This document shows, piece by piece, positions 33,953-45,525 of a stretch of DNA of 64,000 bases. Positions within the stretch are counted from its first letter, which is position 1, and each line of letters begins with the position of its first letter. Under the pieces are notes generated by a model. That model was not told the DNA's origin. It saw only the letters and a program-made list of their open reading frames with translations, and made no database searches. Origin of the DNA: Triticum aestivum (lineage: Eukaryota; Streptophyta; Magnoliopsida; Poales; Poaceae); the NCBI RefSeq assembly GCF_018294505.1, contig NC_057803.1:682933715-682997714 (forward strand). Reading direction: 5' to 3'. The position numbers and the translations under genes are program-made.

Positions 33953-35156
33953 AACCTACCACCCTTAAAAGGAATCTCGTCCTCGAGATTCGGAGAGGCT
34001 AGAAAGAAATAGGTTAGGTTCGGGGTCTCTTCAAAATTTCGTCAATTGTCTCCAGGGTCTGGGGTGCTACCACCCTTAGAAGCATGGTTACGGTTCCATC
34101 AAAACTCATATACTTCATCCATATTGTTAACAGTGTCGGTCTTCTCAGATCGTCAGGATAATTCCTTATCTGGGCTCTTTCGGTAGTGGCATAACCTTTA
34201 CCACAATTCTTCCGTCTTTCATCTAGGTAAGGTTCTTCCGAGACTGGGTCTTCTTAGCTGACGGGTCTGGCGCCAATACTAAACAACTATCGATATCTCA
34301 TGGTGGTCAACCATTTATGGTTTCTCCTGCAAGAAATCGGTCTGGGTTGATCCTCACCGTATAACCTACGGTTGGCAAAGCTGCCTTGTACAAGGGAAAA
34401 TACTTATACCATTCTAGGGTTTAAACAAGGTTTGACCGTCGTCTCTCTACTATAGGTAAGTCACTCAGATTTACCATCCCATATAGCAAGGCGAATAATA
34501 AGAGTAAGTCGGTATGGTGATCAATCCATCCCACACCCAAATCATTACCTTGTATACGGTTTTGCGAATCTCGCATTCTAACACTCGGTCATCCTCACAA
34601 GCATTGCAGAATTTCTCTTGTCGACGAACCAAGTTCGGAATAATCCATTGATTTTGCAAGCCAAACAAACATCTATCGTTCCTTCACAACTCTCAGGTTT
34701 TGCGTTACTCCTATAAAATTGTCGGTGGGTAAGGTCGTACTCTCTTCCAGGGTTTTTCCTTCAGCAAGAATGTGCTTGCTTCTTGGCAGGTCCTGGGGCA
34801 TGTGGGTTATGGCCCATCTCATCACTTGTAGTCCTTGAACTTATCATCGGGCAACTGATCATTATTCCAACTTCCAACTTCCTAGTATTCTTAAATCCAT
34901 CCAATTGTATTGTCTTACTTCCTTCTATTGGCACCAAACTAGGACATGATTACTCAGACTCATCATGGAATTTCCATTGATCCATATTTCCAACATCATA
35001 CCTCCTTTATATCCAATAGTAATTCATCTCTTCATCCTCGTGGGATATCCCACATACCGAAATAAAAACTTATACTTATGAAATCCATACTCCACTTCGT
35101 GGAACATCATTATCCTTTCCAGGGTCAAGCATCCTTACAGGGAAATATTGGTCATC
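33953..35156 (-). other. Decayed 3' internal region of the chromovirus-like element
   Basis: About 1.2 kb between the 3' LTR and the integrase remnant. At the LTR edge the minus strand reads CGAGGACGAGATTCC then TTTTAAGGGTGGTAGG (split), a string typical of the 3' end of chromovirus internal domains. No ORF or recognisable chromodomain remains. Confidence 0.55.
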
Positions 35157-35500
35157 TCTGCATGGCACTCTTCAACTGAGAAACGTGAAACACATCATGA
35201 ACTCCTGACAGTCCTTCGGGTAACTCCAACTTGTAGGCCACTTCTCTCATACGCTCCAAAACTCAGTATGTCCTATATATCTCGGGGCTAATTTTCCCTT
35301 AACTCCAAATCGTTTAATTCCTCGTAGGGGGAACACATGAAGACATGCTCTGTCTCCGATTTCATAGTCTACCTCCTTGCGGTTTTAAGTCTGCATAACT
35401 CTTCTGCCTGGACTAAGCTACCTTCAGTCTATCTCGAATCAACTTAACATTCTCTTCTGACTCTTTGATCACATTTGGTCCAAACAACTGACGGTCTCCA
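35157..35500 (-). pseudogene. Integrase C-terminal remnant (GPY/F-type region)
   Basis: On the minus strand, with frame changes, the conceptual product has VIKESEENVKLIRDRLK, SRQKSYADLK, GIKRFGVKGKL, LERMREVAYKLELPE and GVHDVFHVSQL. These are the conserved C-terminal integrase segments of plant chromoviruses. At least one TAG (after RLKVA) and further stops break it. The integrase zinc-binding and DDE parts that should precede it are absent: the sequence upstream is gag. Confidence 0.75.
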
Positions 35501-35860
35501 CTTCATCCCACATACTCTTGGGGCATCACACATATCGAGACAAAACTTGTATTCATTTTGTCCGAAATCCACTCAGTGGAGTATCCTTATCTTTTCCAAG
35601 GGTCAAGGGTTCTTACAGGGTACTACCACCCTTAAAATGCACAAATTTTCCATAGACCATATTTCTCTTATCCTAAAAAATGGTCAAAATCCTTCTTCAT
35701 AGAGTAACAACTCATAAAATCCCTATCAATACCAACGATGCTAACTTTATTTATTCTCTAATGATTGCAATATCTCGCTCTTCCATTACATGTCTCAACT
35801 CAACACCTTGATACAAAAGAGTTGTTCTCACTTCTACTACTATACTTCTCATAGACTCAA

Positions 35861-37731
35861 CTATTTATCACAAGTCTCCTTCTCTTTGGGACAATCTCTG
35901 GCAAAGTGCCCTGCTTCATTACAACGAAAACATATTACTTCTGACAAGTCTCGAGGTTTCCTTTTTGGGCAACTGTTGAGGTAGTGCCCTGACTCCTTGC
36001 ACCTGTAATAGGTGATATGACTCAGGTCCTTCCTGGAATATAATCTGCTTCTCTTCCTGGACCTTTCCATGCCAATCATGGCTTCTATTTCCTGTGGGTC
36101 ATATTCTACTTCCTCTGTCGGGAATTCTACTAGATCCCCATTCAAACAATTTTGGGAGATGTGTCATTCTTCTCCACATGAATAGCAAGACTTAGTGAAG
36201 GGTTTACTCGGGTCTTCTTTAGGTGTGTCCTCCATCTCTTCCTTCATCACGAGTTCTTCTAAAATTTCCATATGGGCTCCTTTCATTACTTATTTCTTCT
36301 GCTGGATGATTCGTTGTACCATGGGGTAAATGTGACACTGAGCAGGATAGTGGGTAGTCCCGTCACACAAGAAATAAGTAATCTGCCTAATTGGGCATTC
36401 TTCAACTGGGTGACTTCCTTCACAATTAGGGCATTCATCCTTGTGTTTTTTATGGGTGTGTCCTATTTCTCCACAAATCTTGCATGCACAAGGTTTCTTC
36501 ATATCCTTTCCATAAGGCTACAACTTCTGAGACACAAACTGAGACTTTGGCAAAGTCAACTTAAATTCTTTCCAAGTGGTTACTCCTTGCCATCCATTGA
36601 TGGTTTGGTACATTCTCCACCAAGTAGCAGCACCTCTTTCAAAGCACTAAAGAGCATGCTGGGTCATATCCTTTCCGACTACAGGGTTATTCTTCATGTG
36701 ATCCTCCATGTTCTGAATCCATCGGTCCGTCTCCAACTGACTCATCGGTCCAGAAAATACAAGCTCATCTTCATTCATCCTCTATTGGGTCCATGGGTTT
36801 GGGGTGAGATAAGAGAGATAGAGAGGGATGCACACAATACAAACAAAAAGTTTTGAAAAGGTAGATTTTATTTGTGGCTGTCAAGAAAAAACATCAAACA
36901 ATTGACAGCTCACAAATGTCGCATCTAACGTAAGTGTATAACAGGGGTTTGGTCTTCTAAAGGTCAATAAGTCTTCAAAGTCATCAAACCCATCAAGTCT
37001 TGTTCATGCCTCCAATGGCTTCTTCCAATCATGCTTGTCCTTTTCCAGTTCTTTTGCCAGATCATCTCTATTGACGTGAAGTCTCTCGTGACCTCCTTTA
37101 ATTATTTTTGGAGTTGCGTTCCAAACTTCCGGGTTTCAACATCCTTGGCATGAACCATGGTCCTACTATCCTTCAGTTCCTGATGAATCTTTGATGTATC
37201 ACAGTTTTTCTCCTCTAGCTTGGCTACTTTCAGCTTCTGGGTCCTGAGTTCTTCACAAAACGCTTCCTCATCAAATACTGCTTCCTGCAGATCCATCTTA
37301 ACTTCTTCATGTAACACTCCAGATCCTGGCGATACACCAGCTAAAGTTAAAACTTTATCTTGCTGATAGGTGTTTTATCAGCCTTGTACCATCCAATCCT
37401 TCCATGCATATGCAGGCTTTAACTCAGCACGGTGACAATAGCATAAGCGGGCAATAACCTCATGGATAGCCGTGTTTCTGCTCTTGTCATTTCCATGAGC
37501 TATCTATCCATAGTTGATATCTCCTACCTTAGGGTGTTCCTTGATAGAACTTTGAGATTTTAACTCTCCATGCTCCGGTCTTTCTCCGATACACCTTGAT
37601 CTCAGGTATTGACAATTTCCATGGTCTGCCAAGTTCCATAAGGGTAGCCTTCCTAGGTCATAAAAATCTGGGAATTCTTCAGAGCCTTCAAAATCCCCTA
37701 GTCTTCGGTCTTCAACCGTTGTAGTTTCCAT
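35861..37731 (-). pseudogene. Gag with zinc knuckles, chromovirus-like element
   Basis: Several frames on the minus strand make up a broken gag. An N-terminal part (ATG 37731) is followed by a Lys/Glu-rich coiled-coil-like part (37102-37317). A capsid-like segment near 36550-36760 has RWIQNMEDHMKNNP, CFERGAATWW and NGWQGVTTWKEF. A zinc-knuckle part ends with a complete CFRCNEAGHFARDC (35861-36145) and a degenerate one before it. A second Cys-rich part lies at 36290-36502 (CKICGEIGHTHKKHKDEC). The start is uncertain and multiple stops and frameshifts are present. Gag would form the particle that packages element RNA. Confidence 0.7.
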
Positions 37732-37981
37732 TATTCAGATGCACGAAAAATACTCTTCATTCTGAAGTGGTCTTAGTTGTCCGATATCTTGTACTTCTTG
37801 GAGTGGTCTCATCAGTCGAATCTTCGTGTGGTCAAAAGGGAAAAGGGGTATGGTCTCACTAAAGGGAATTTTTGAATAAGCTCAGAAGAGAAGAGATGTA
37901 AAAGATCTTTTGAAAGGGAAAGTTGTAGAGAAAAATCTTTTATATGGGCTTGCCAGTTTCTAGGGTCGCGTCCTACAGTCA

Positions 37982-37999
37982 ACGTGTGCTCTGATACCA
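37982..37999 (-). promoter_or_regulatory. Primer binding site (initiator tRNA-Met), chromovirus-like element
   Basis: On the minus strand TGGTATCAGAGCACACGT begins three bases after the 5' LTR. TGGTATCAGAGC is the classic initiator tRNA-Met site. Confidence 0.85.
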
Positions 38000-38002
38000 T
38001 CT

Positions 38003-40848
38003 TGTAGCGACCCAACCCGAATGGATCAAGTCTCTGGTTGAATTAACAATCTCAGATGTGTATTTAAGTTGCCACCTTAAGTAAACCATTAATTAACAAT
38101 CTCACATCTGTCATGAATACTCTCAAAACCCAATCCACGTCTACGAGCATAGCATGGCACTATAAGCATAACATAATAGTAACTCCCAAGGTTTGAATGC
38201 AGGGCAATAGGTTCCTACCTCATCAACTACTTCCCAATACCCACATGTTATCAATCCTACTCATGCAATGTTTGAGGGTGAAACTAATGCATAAAAACTG
38301 GGTATGTAAGGGGATATGATCAAAGTGTGAACTTGCCTGCAATGTTGATGAAGATGATTCACACTCATAACTCTTGATAGTTCTACTCGTCACACTCCGG
38401 TCAATCTGTCATAAGCAAGCAATAGTAACCACACATAAGCAATCACTCAAAAGATCAGAAAGAACGAAGAAGACGATTCGGAAAACATCAAAACCAAGAA
38501 AATAACTCTTGCAACATAAAACAATTTCTAATAGTACCAAAATTATGTGAATTTGGCCTTATGAGAAAGTTTAGGTCAAGAGCTTCAATTTGCAAAAAGA
38601 ATCAACTGAAACGGAGCTACGAAACTCAAGTTACGATCAAACGAAGTTCAAATACAAATCTGTTTGAATTCAAAATTTAAAACTTTCAAAAACATGTTTG
38701 AGTTGGATTACTGGAAAGAGGGGATCATAACGAAGACGTGAGCGTTGGTTTCGTTGGATTTGGACTAACGAGTAAAAAGTAATGATCGTTTGAAGAATAG
38801 GGGCTAATTTGTAAATAAAATCATCACAAATAGGTCCCTGGCGAAAAAAATAAACAGAAAAAGGAAAAACTAAATAATGAACGTTCATTGCCGAACCCTA
38901 ATCTATGCACATGTTCACTCCAGAGGCTTACATAACGAATGCTCTCTAAATATCCTAACAAAAATAATAAAACCGGCTAACAGAAAACCGAAGAAAACCT
39001 AAAGAGACAAATAAACCGGATGTAGGGTTTGGTGGTTTTACCGGTTCGGCCGGCTCGGCGGTTTAGGTGGAGAAAACCACCGGCGGGGCGGCGAACAGCG
39101 GCGGCGGCTCCGGCGAGTCCGGCGACGTGGCTGCGCGGCGCGGGCGACTCTACAGGCGGNNNNNNNNNNNNNNNNNNNNNNNNNNNNNNNNNNNNNNNNN
39201 NNNNNNNNNNNNNNNNNNNNNNNNNNNNNNNNNNNNNNNNNNNNNNNNNNNNNNNNNNNNNNNNNNNNNNNNNNNNNNNNNNNNNNNNNNNNNNNNNNNN
39301 NNNNNNNNNNNNNNNNNNNNNNNNNNNNNNNNNNNNNNNNNNNNNNNNNNNNNNNNNNNNNNNNNNNNNNNNNNNNNNNNNNNNNNNNNNNNNNNNNNNN
39401 NNNNNNNNNNNNNNNNNNNNNNNNNNNNNNNNNNNNNNNNNNNNNNNNNNNNNNNNNNNNNNNNNNNNNNNNNNNNNNNNNNNNNNNNNNNNNNNNNNNN
39501 NNNNNNNNNNNNNNNNNNNNNNNNNNNNNNNNNNNNNNNNNNNNNNNNNNNNNNNNNNNNNNNNNNNNNNNNNNNNNNNNNNNNNNNNNNNNNNNNNNNN
39601 NNNNNNNNNNNNNNNNNNNNNNNNNNNNNNNNNNNNNNNNNNNNNNNNNNNNNNNNNNNNNNNNNNNNNNNNNNNNNNNNNNNNNNNNNNNNNNNNNNNN
39701 NNNNNNNNNNNNNNNNNNNNNNNNNNNNNNNNNNNNNNNNNNNNNNNNNNNNNNNNNNNNNNNNTGGGCAAGGCGGCGGCGGTGAGGCACGGCTACGGCG
39801 TCGCGGCAGCGGCGGCAAGGTGCGGCAGCGGGATGCGGCCAAGGGCAGCATGGGGATGCGGGGCGAGCGACGCGGCGGCGATGCGAAAAGGAGAGGGGCG
39901 TCCCGGGCGGCGGCTTTATAGGAGGGGAGGCGAGGGCGGCTTGGGCGACGGGCAATGGAGGCGGCAGCGCGGAGTCCGCGGAGGTCACGGCGGCGGCGAT
40001 GGCGTGCTGGTGGCGGAGTCTCCGCGAGAGCTCGGGGACGGGCGCGAAGGTGAGCTGGGCCGCGGCCTGGCTGGGTTGGCTGGGCCGGCCCAATCGGTGA
40101 AGGGTTTTTTTCAGATTTTTTTTCAGACAAACAAAACAGAATAAAACAAATAGAAATAAAAATATTATATAGGCATATAATATACCCAAATTTGCAGAAA
40201 AAAATTTCTACAACATGGACATTTTTATAATGCCAAATAAAATCCACAAAAATTCAGATAAATCAAAGAGTGCTACTACTCTAATAAAATCCAATAAAAA
40301 TCATTTTAAAAATACCAAAATGATTTCAAATTTATTTATCTCCAATTTTCTGATGTGGGGAATCATGTTACCCTATTTTCCATATATTTTATTTTTGGAG
40401 AAAAATAATTTGAATAAAACTCAAATAAATCCAAATTGAAAATTAATTCCAAAAGGACTTTGAAATTGATCCTTTGAAACTCCCAACTCATATTTCATAT
40501 AATTTGAAGAAGTCATTTTATCTTCGCTCATGAAAATCATTGAGTTGCATAAAGTTTCAGAATTGGAAATATTCTCAAATGAAATTCAAATATTTTCAAC
40601 ACCCCTTGTCATTTAAATAAAGGGAAGAAGTCATGTCATCTTCTCTCCAGGGTTTCGTGGTGAAAAGAATTTGAATTCCCGGAGATCATAAATGCAAAAT
40701 GAAAGTTTGGGAAAGTCCTTTTATTCCCGCTCATTTAACTTTCAAAAAAATTCGAATTTCACTCAATCAATCGCACAACAATCAAACAATCAATCAATCT
40801 ATCAATTTATTATAACATTCCAAAAATTTAGAATTTTGGGATGTTACA
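38003..40848 (-). repeat. Chromovirus-like element 5' LTR
   Basis: A copy of 30516-33952 with a 958-base deletion replaced by about 17 bases (38037-38053), and with an N gap at 39160-39764. The rest aligns closely, including the TATA motif at 39915-39920. Confidence 0.88.
39160..39764. other. Assembly gap (605 N)
   Basis: This run of N lies at the position matching the gap at 32619-32949 in the other LTR, again within GGC-rich sequence. The two gap lengths differ. Confidence 0.99.
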
Positions 40849-42106
40849 CATCAATAACTTTTAGATCTTCATCTTGATTTTCATAGGAATTGGAAGAACA
40901 CGCTTTAATAAAGGCATCTTTGGAAGCATGCATCCTAGCGGTTCTTTCCTTGCACTCATCAATGGAAATTCTCATGGCTTTGAGAGACTCATTGATATCA
41001 TGCTTAGGAGGAATAGATCTAAGCTTTAAAGAGTCAACCTCAAGAGAAATTCTATCAACGTTCCTAGCCAAATCATCAACTTTAAGCAATTTCTCTTCAA
41101 GCAAAGCATTAAAATTCTTTTGTGAATTCATAAACTCTTTAACACTATTCTCAAATTCAGAGGGCATCTTATTATAATTTCCATAAGAGTTTTTGTAGGA
41201 ATTCCCGTAATTATTAGAAGGATTACTAGGATATGGCATAGGATTAAAGTTCCCTCTATAAGCGTTGTTACCAAAATTATTCCTACCAACAAAATTCACA
41301 TCCATAGATTCATTGTTATTCTCAATCAAAGTAGACAAAGGCATATCATTAGGATCAGAAGAAACACTCTTAGTAGCAAATAATTTCATAAGTTCATCCA
41401 TCTTTCCACTCAAAACATTGATTTCTTCTATCGCATACACTTTTTTATTAGAAGATCTTTTAGTATGCCATTGAGAATAATTAACCATAATATTATCTAG
41501 GAGTTTAGTAGCATCTCCTAAAGTGATTTCCATAAAAGTGCCTCCCGCGGCCGAATCTAAAAGATTTCTAGAAGCAAAATTCAATCCGGCATAAAATTTT
41601 TGTATAATCATCCACAAATTCAAACCATGAGTAGGGCAATTATGTACCATTAATTTCATTCTCTCCCATGCTTATGGCACATGTTCATGATCAAGTTGCT
41701 TAAAATTCATAATATCGTTTCTAAGAGAGATGATCTTAGCGGGAGGGAAATACTTAGAGATAAAAGCATCTTTGCACTTGTTCCAAGAATCAATACTATT
41801 TTTAGGCAAAGACGAAAACCAAGCTTTAGCACGATCTCTAAGTGAAAAAGGAAATAGCTTCAATTTAACGACATCATTATCGACATCTTTTTTCTTTTGC
41901 ATATCACATAAATCAACGAAGCTATTCAGATGAGTAGCGGCATCTTCACTAGGAAGGCCGGCGAATTGATCTTTCATAACAAGATTCAACAAAGCAGTAT
42001 CGATTTCACAAGATTTAGTATTGGCAAGAGGAGCAATCGGAGTGCTAAGGAAATCATTATTATTGGTATTGGTGAAGTCACACAATTTGGTAGTATCTTG
42101 AGCCAT
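40849..42106 (-). pseudogene. Element B gag (Athila-type)
   Basis: The ATG at 42106 begins MAQDTTKLCDF, about 200 bases after the PBS. The open frame extends 44 codons upstream, but that part lies in leader sequence. The gag core has DLCDMQKKKDVDNDVVKLKLF, FSLRDRAKAWFSSLP and SWNKCKDAFISKYFP. Next come NLWMIIQKFYAGLN and AAGGTFMEI, diagnostic of Athila-type gag. A TAA at 41672-41674 interrupts HEHVP and AWERM, where Gln is usual. The frame continues, through the 10 kb insertion, into the protease at 29759-30510. Total length without insertion is 670 codons. Confidence 0.88.
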
Positions 42107-42308
42107 CGCGACGAACAAGCAATCACACGGGCAAACAAAAGGCAAGCGGCAAAAAGAGGCAAATAGAGAGGGAGGATAGAGAGAGAGAGGGCGAATAAAA
42201 TGGCATGGGTGAAGTGGGGAGAGGAAAACGAGAGGCAAATGGCAAATAATGTAATGTGAGATATAGGGATTGTGATGGGTACTTGGTATGTTGACTTTTT
42301 GTGTAGAC

Positions 42309-42326
42309 TCCCCGACAACGGCGCCA
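42309..42326 (-). promoter_or_regulatory. Element B primer binding site (tRNA-Asp)
   Basis: On the minus strand TGGCGCCGTTGTCGGGGA starts 11 bases after the 5' LTR, one mismatch from the tRNA-Asp complement. Confidence 0.8.
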
Positions 42327-42337
42327 GAAATCCTTCT

Positions 42338-43896
42338 TGCTACCTCTTGAGCTTGCGTTGGTTTTCCCTGAAGAGCAAGGGATGATGCAACAGAGTAGCG
42401 TAAGTATTTCCCTCAGTTCTTGAGAACCAATGTATCAATCCAGTAGGAGGCCACGCTCAAGTCCCTCGTACCTGCACAAAACGATAGCTACTCGCAACCA
42501 ACGCGATTAGGGGTTGTCAATCCCTTCACGGTCACTTACGAGAGTGAGATCTGATAGATATAATATTTTTTGGTATTTTTGGTATAAAGATGCAAAGTGA
42601 AAAGTAAAAGGCAAAGTAAAAAGCAAAACAAGATTAAAGTGATGGAGATTGATATGATGAGAATAGACCCGGGGGCCATAGGTTTCACTAGTGGCTTCTC
42701 TCAAGAGCATAAGTATTCTACGGTGGGTGAACAAATTACTGTTGAGCAATTGACAGAATTGAGCATAGTTATGAGAATATCTAGGCATGATCATGTATAT
42801 AGGCATCACGTCCGTGAAAAGTAGACCGAAACGATTCTGCATCTACTACTATTACTCCACTCATCGACCGCTAATCAGCATGCATCTAGAGTATTAAGTT
42901 AAAAACAGAGTAACGCTTTAAGCAAGATGACATGATGTAGAGAGATAAATTCATGCAATATGAAATAAACCCCATCTTGTTATACTCGATGGCAACGATA
43001 CAATACGTGCCTTGCTGCCCCTTCTGTCACTGGGAAAGGACACCGCAAGATCGAACCCAAAGCTAAGCACTTCTCCCATGGCAAGAACTACCAATCTAGT
43101 TGGCCAAACCAAACGGATAATTCAAAGAGACTTGCAAAGATAACCAATCATACATAAAAGAATTCAGAGAAGATTCAAATATTATTCATAGATAGACTTT
43201 ATCATAAACCCACAATTCATCGGTCTCAACAAACACACCGCAAAAAGAAGAAGATTACATCGAATAGATCTCCACGAGAGAGGGGGAGAACTTTGTATTG
43301 AGATCCAAAAAGAGAGAAGAAGCCATCTAGCTACTAACTATGGACCCGAAGGTCTGAGGTAAACTACACACACTTCATTGGAGAGTCTATGATGATGTAG
43401 AAGCCCTGCGTGATGACGGCCCTCTCCGACGGAGCTCCGGAACAGGCCCCAAGATGGGATCTCATGGATACAGAAAGTTGCGGCGGTGGAATTAGGTTTT
43501 TGGCTCCTGTTCTGATCGTTTGAGGGTACGTAGGTATATATAGGAGGAAGAAGTACGTCGGTGAAGCTCCGAGGGGCCCACGAGGCAGGGGGCGCGCCCC
43601 CCACCCTTGTGACCGCCTCTCGGATGCCTTGGCGTAGGGTCCAAGTCTCCTGGATCACGTTCGGTAAGAAAATCACGTTCCCGAAGGTTTCATTCCATTT
43701 GGACTCCGTTTGATATTCCGTTTCTTCGAAACACTGAAATAGGCAAAAAAAAACAGTAATTCTGGGCTGGGCCTCCGGTTAATAGGTTAGTCCCAAAAAT
43801 AATATAAAAGTGGAAAATAAAGCCCAATATAGTCCAAAACAGTAGATAATATAGCATGGAGCAATCAAAAATTATAGATACGTTGGAGACGTATCA
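42338..43896 (-). repeat. Element B 5' LTR
   Basis: 1559 bp, plus-strand start TGCTACCTCTTG and end GACGTATCA. It is closely similar to 11981-13529. A TATATATA motif lies on the minus strand near 43530-43545. Confidence 0.92.
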
Positions 43897-45222
43897 AGGG
43901 GGCTTCTTTCAGAAAATGTTCGATTAGCCATTGTGAAGCTATGTGCATTCCTCAATGCAATCTCTCAGAAGGTGATCGATCCAGAAATCCTACCATGGTA
44001 AAGGAGTTATTTGGTGCAATGTCTTGTCAGTTTTGAGCCAGTGTTCCCACCATCCTTCTTTAATATCATGACACACGTCCTAGTTCATCTAGTCGACGAG
44101 ATTTCCTTTTTGGGCCCTGTATTTCTACACAATATGTTCCCCTTTGAGAGGTTCATGGGAGTCTTAAAGAAATATGTTCGTAACCACGCTAGGCCAGAAG
44201 GAAGCATCTACACGTGCCATGAAACAGAGGAGGTCATTGGGTTTTGTGTTGACTTCATTCCTAACCTTAAGAGGATTGGTCTCCCTCAATCGCGGTATGA
44301 GGGGAGACTGACTGGAAAAGGCACGCTAGGAGCGAACTCAAAAATATGTAGGGACGGGCATTCTTGGTCTCAAGCACACTACACAGTTCTATAGAATTCT
44401 ACCTTGGAGACCCCGTATGTCAATGAACACAAGAATATACTATGCTCCAAACACCCGGAGCAGTGTGACGACTGGATTACATGTGAACACATCAGGACTT
44501 TCGGCAGTTGGTTGCAAACACATCTCATGGGTGACAACACTGTTTCTGATGAGCTGTACTCGTTGGCCAGGGGACCATCTTCGACTGTATTGACTTACAA
44601 AGGGTACGCGATAAATGGGAATACATTTTACACAATCGCCCAAGATCAAAAGAGCACCAACCAAAACAGTGGTGTCCTCTTTGATGCAGCAACCAAGAGG
44701 GGGAAGGACACATATTATGGTTACATAGTGGACATATGGGAACTTGACTATGAACATGATTTTAAGGTCCCTTTGTTTCAGTGCAAATGGGTCAATCTGT
44801 TAGGAGGCGGGGTACAGGTAGACCCATAGTATGGAATGACAACAGTGGATCCGAACAATCTTGGGTACACATACGAACCATTCGTCCAAGCCAATGATGT
44901 GGCGCAGGTTTTCTATGTGAAGGACATGTCTACTGAACCAAGAAAAAGAAAAGATAAGGAAGCGAATACATCATACGATGAGCCAAAGCGCCACATAGTT
45001 CTTTTAGGAAAAAGATACATCGTGGGAGTGGAGGGAAAGACATACCTATCTGAAGATTATGAAAAGTTTCATGAAATTCATCCCTTCAAAGTCAAGGCTG
45101 ACCCAAGCACCATGTTAAACGATGAAGATTATCCATGGTACAGCATAATTAGCAAAGGACACAAGCGAATAAAAAGTGAAGACTTTCTCTCCACAACTAT
45201 TATGATGATGCCTTTGATCTAG
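43897..45222 (+). pseudogene. CACTA transposase TNP2, C-terminal part (DUF4218/DUF4216-like regions)
   Basis: Coding similarity resumes with VRLAIVKLCAFLNAISQKV and passes through MTHVLVHLVDEISFLGPV, MFPFERFMGVLKKYVRN, ARPEGSI, VNLLGGGVQVDP and VFYVKDMS. These correspond to the DUF4218 and DUF4216 regions that follow Transposase_21 in plant CACTA transposases. One frame runs to a TAG at 45220, with TAA at about 43999, TAG at 44392-44394 and TAG at 44827-44829. All three are single-codon breaks in otherwise continuous coding sequence. Confidence 0.9.
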
Positions 45223-45525
45223 AATATCACTTCAGTTACATGTGAAGAAATTAAATACCTTTTGTAATAGATGTTTTTTCGTCCAAAACCCTAATACTTT
45301 GAAAGAGATTGCCCATTTTGTACACGAAGTGCATCCAGATTTTTCCGTAACCCTCTTAACTTTTTAGCACATGCTATGTGGGTAAAATGATGATACCATG
45401 ACAACTTTCAACCTTTTCAGAGTTCATTTGTAGTGCTTTTCAATTTCAGGGTCATTTAGCTCAAAAAATCAGTAAATGAATGAAAAATAACCAAATGAAG
45501 CCAGAAAGGTTTGAAAATTGATGAT
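45223..45525 (+). repeat. CACTA 3' subterminal repeat, first unit
   Basis: From about 45265 this matches 62830-63085 base for base with scattered changes, including GAAAGAGATTG, ACACGAAGTGCATCCAG and TTTTTAGCACATGCTATGTG. It is one unit of a repeat of about 335 bp, cut by element C at 45526. Confidence 0.75.

Larger units (their letters stand above)
30516..40848 (-). mobile_element. Chromovirus-like (Tekay-type?) Gypsy deletion derivative with long GC-rich LTRs
   Basis: A perfect catca duplication (30511-30515 and 40849-40853) flanks an element with TGTAGCGAC...GATGTTACA ends. LTRs are about 3.4 kb (left, 3') and 2.8 kb (right, 5'), each with an N gap. The minus-strand PBS matches initiator tRNA-Met. 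The internal 4 kb holds a broken gag with zinc knuckles and only the C-terminal end of integrase; protease, RT, RNase H and the integrase core are missing. It sits inside the gag-protease ORF of element B, in the same orientation. Confidence 0.9.
11981..43896 (-). mobile_element. Element B: Athila-like gag-protease Gypsy retrotransposon (Sabrina-like), itself split twice
   Basis: On the minus strand the element runs from a 5' LTR at 42338-43896 to a 3' LTR at 11981-13529. It is flanked by a perfect agggg duplication (11976-11980 and 43897-43901). Removing it joins the CACTA transposase reading from HPVALRG to SFRKMF-like coding. Its own length is about 8.2 kb after removing the Tat-type element (14725-28097) and the chromovirus-like element (30516-40848). 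It encodes gag plus protease in one frame of 670 codons and no RT or integrase, so it is non-autonomous. Confidence 0.92.

Noticed and set aside
42107..42238. Upstream ATG for element B gag at 42238
   Set aside because: The extra 44 residues are hydrophobic, low in similarity and in leader sequence; the ATG at 42106 starts the recognisable gag.
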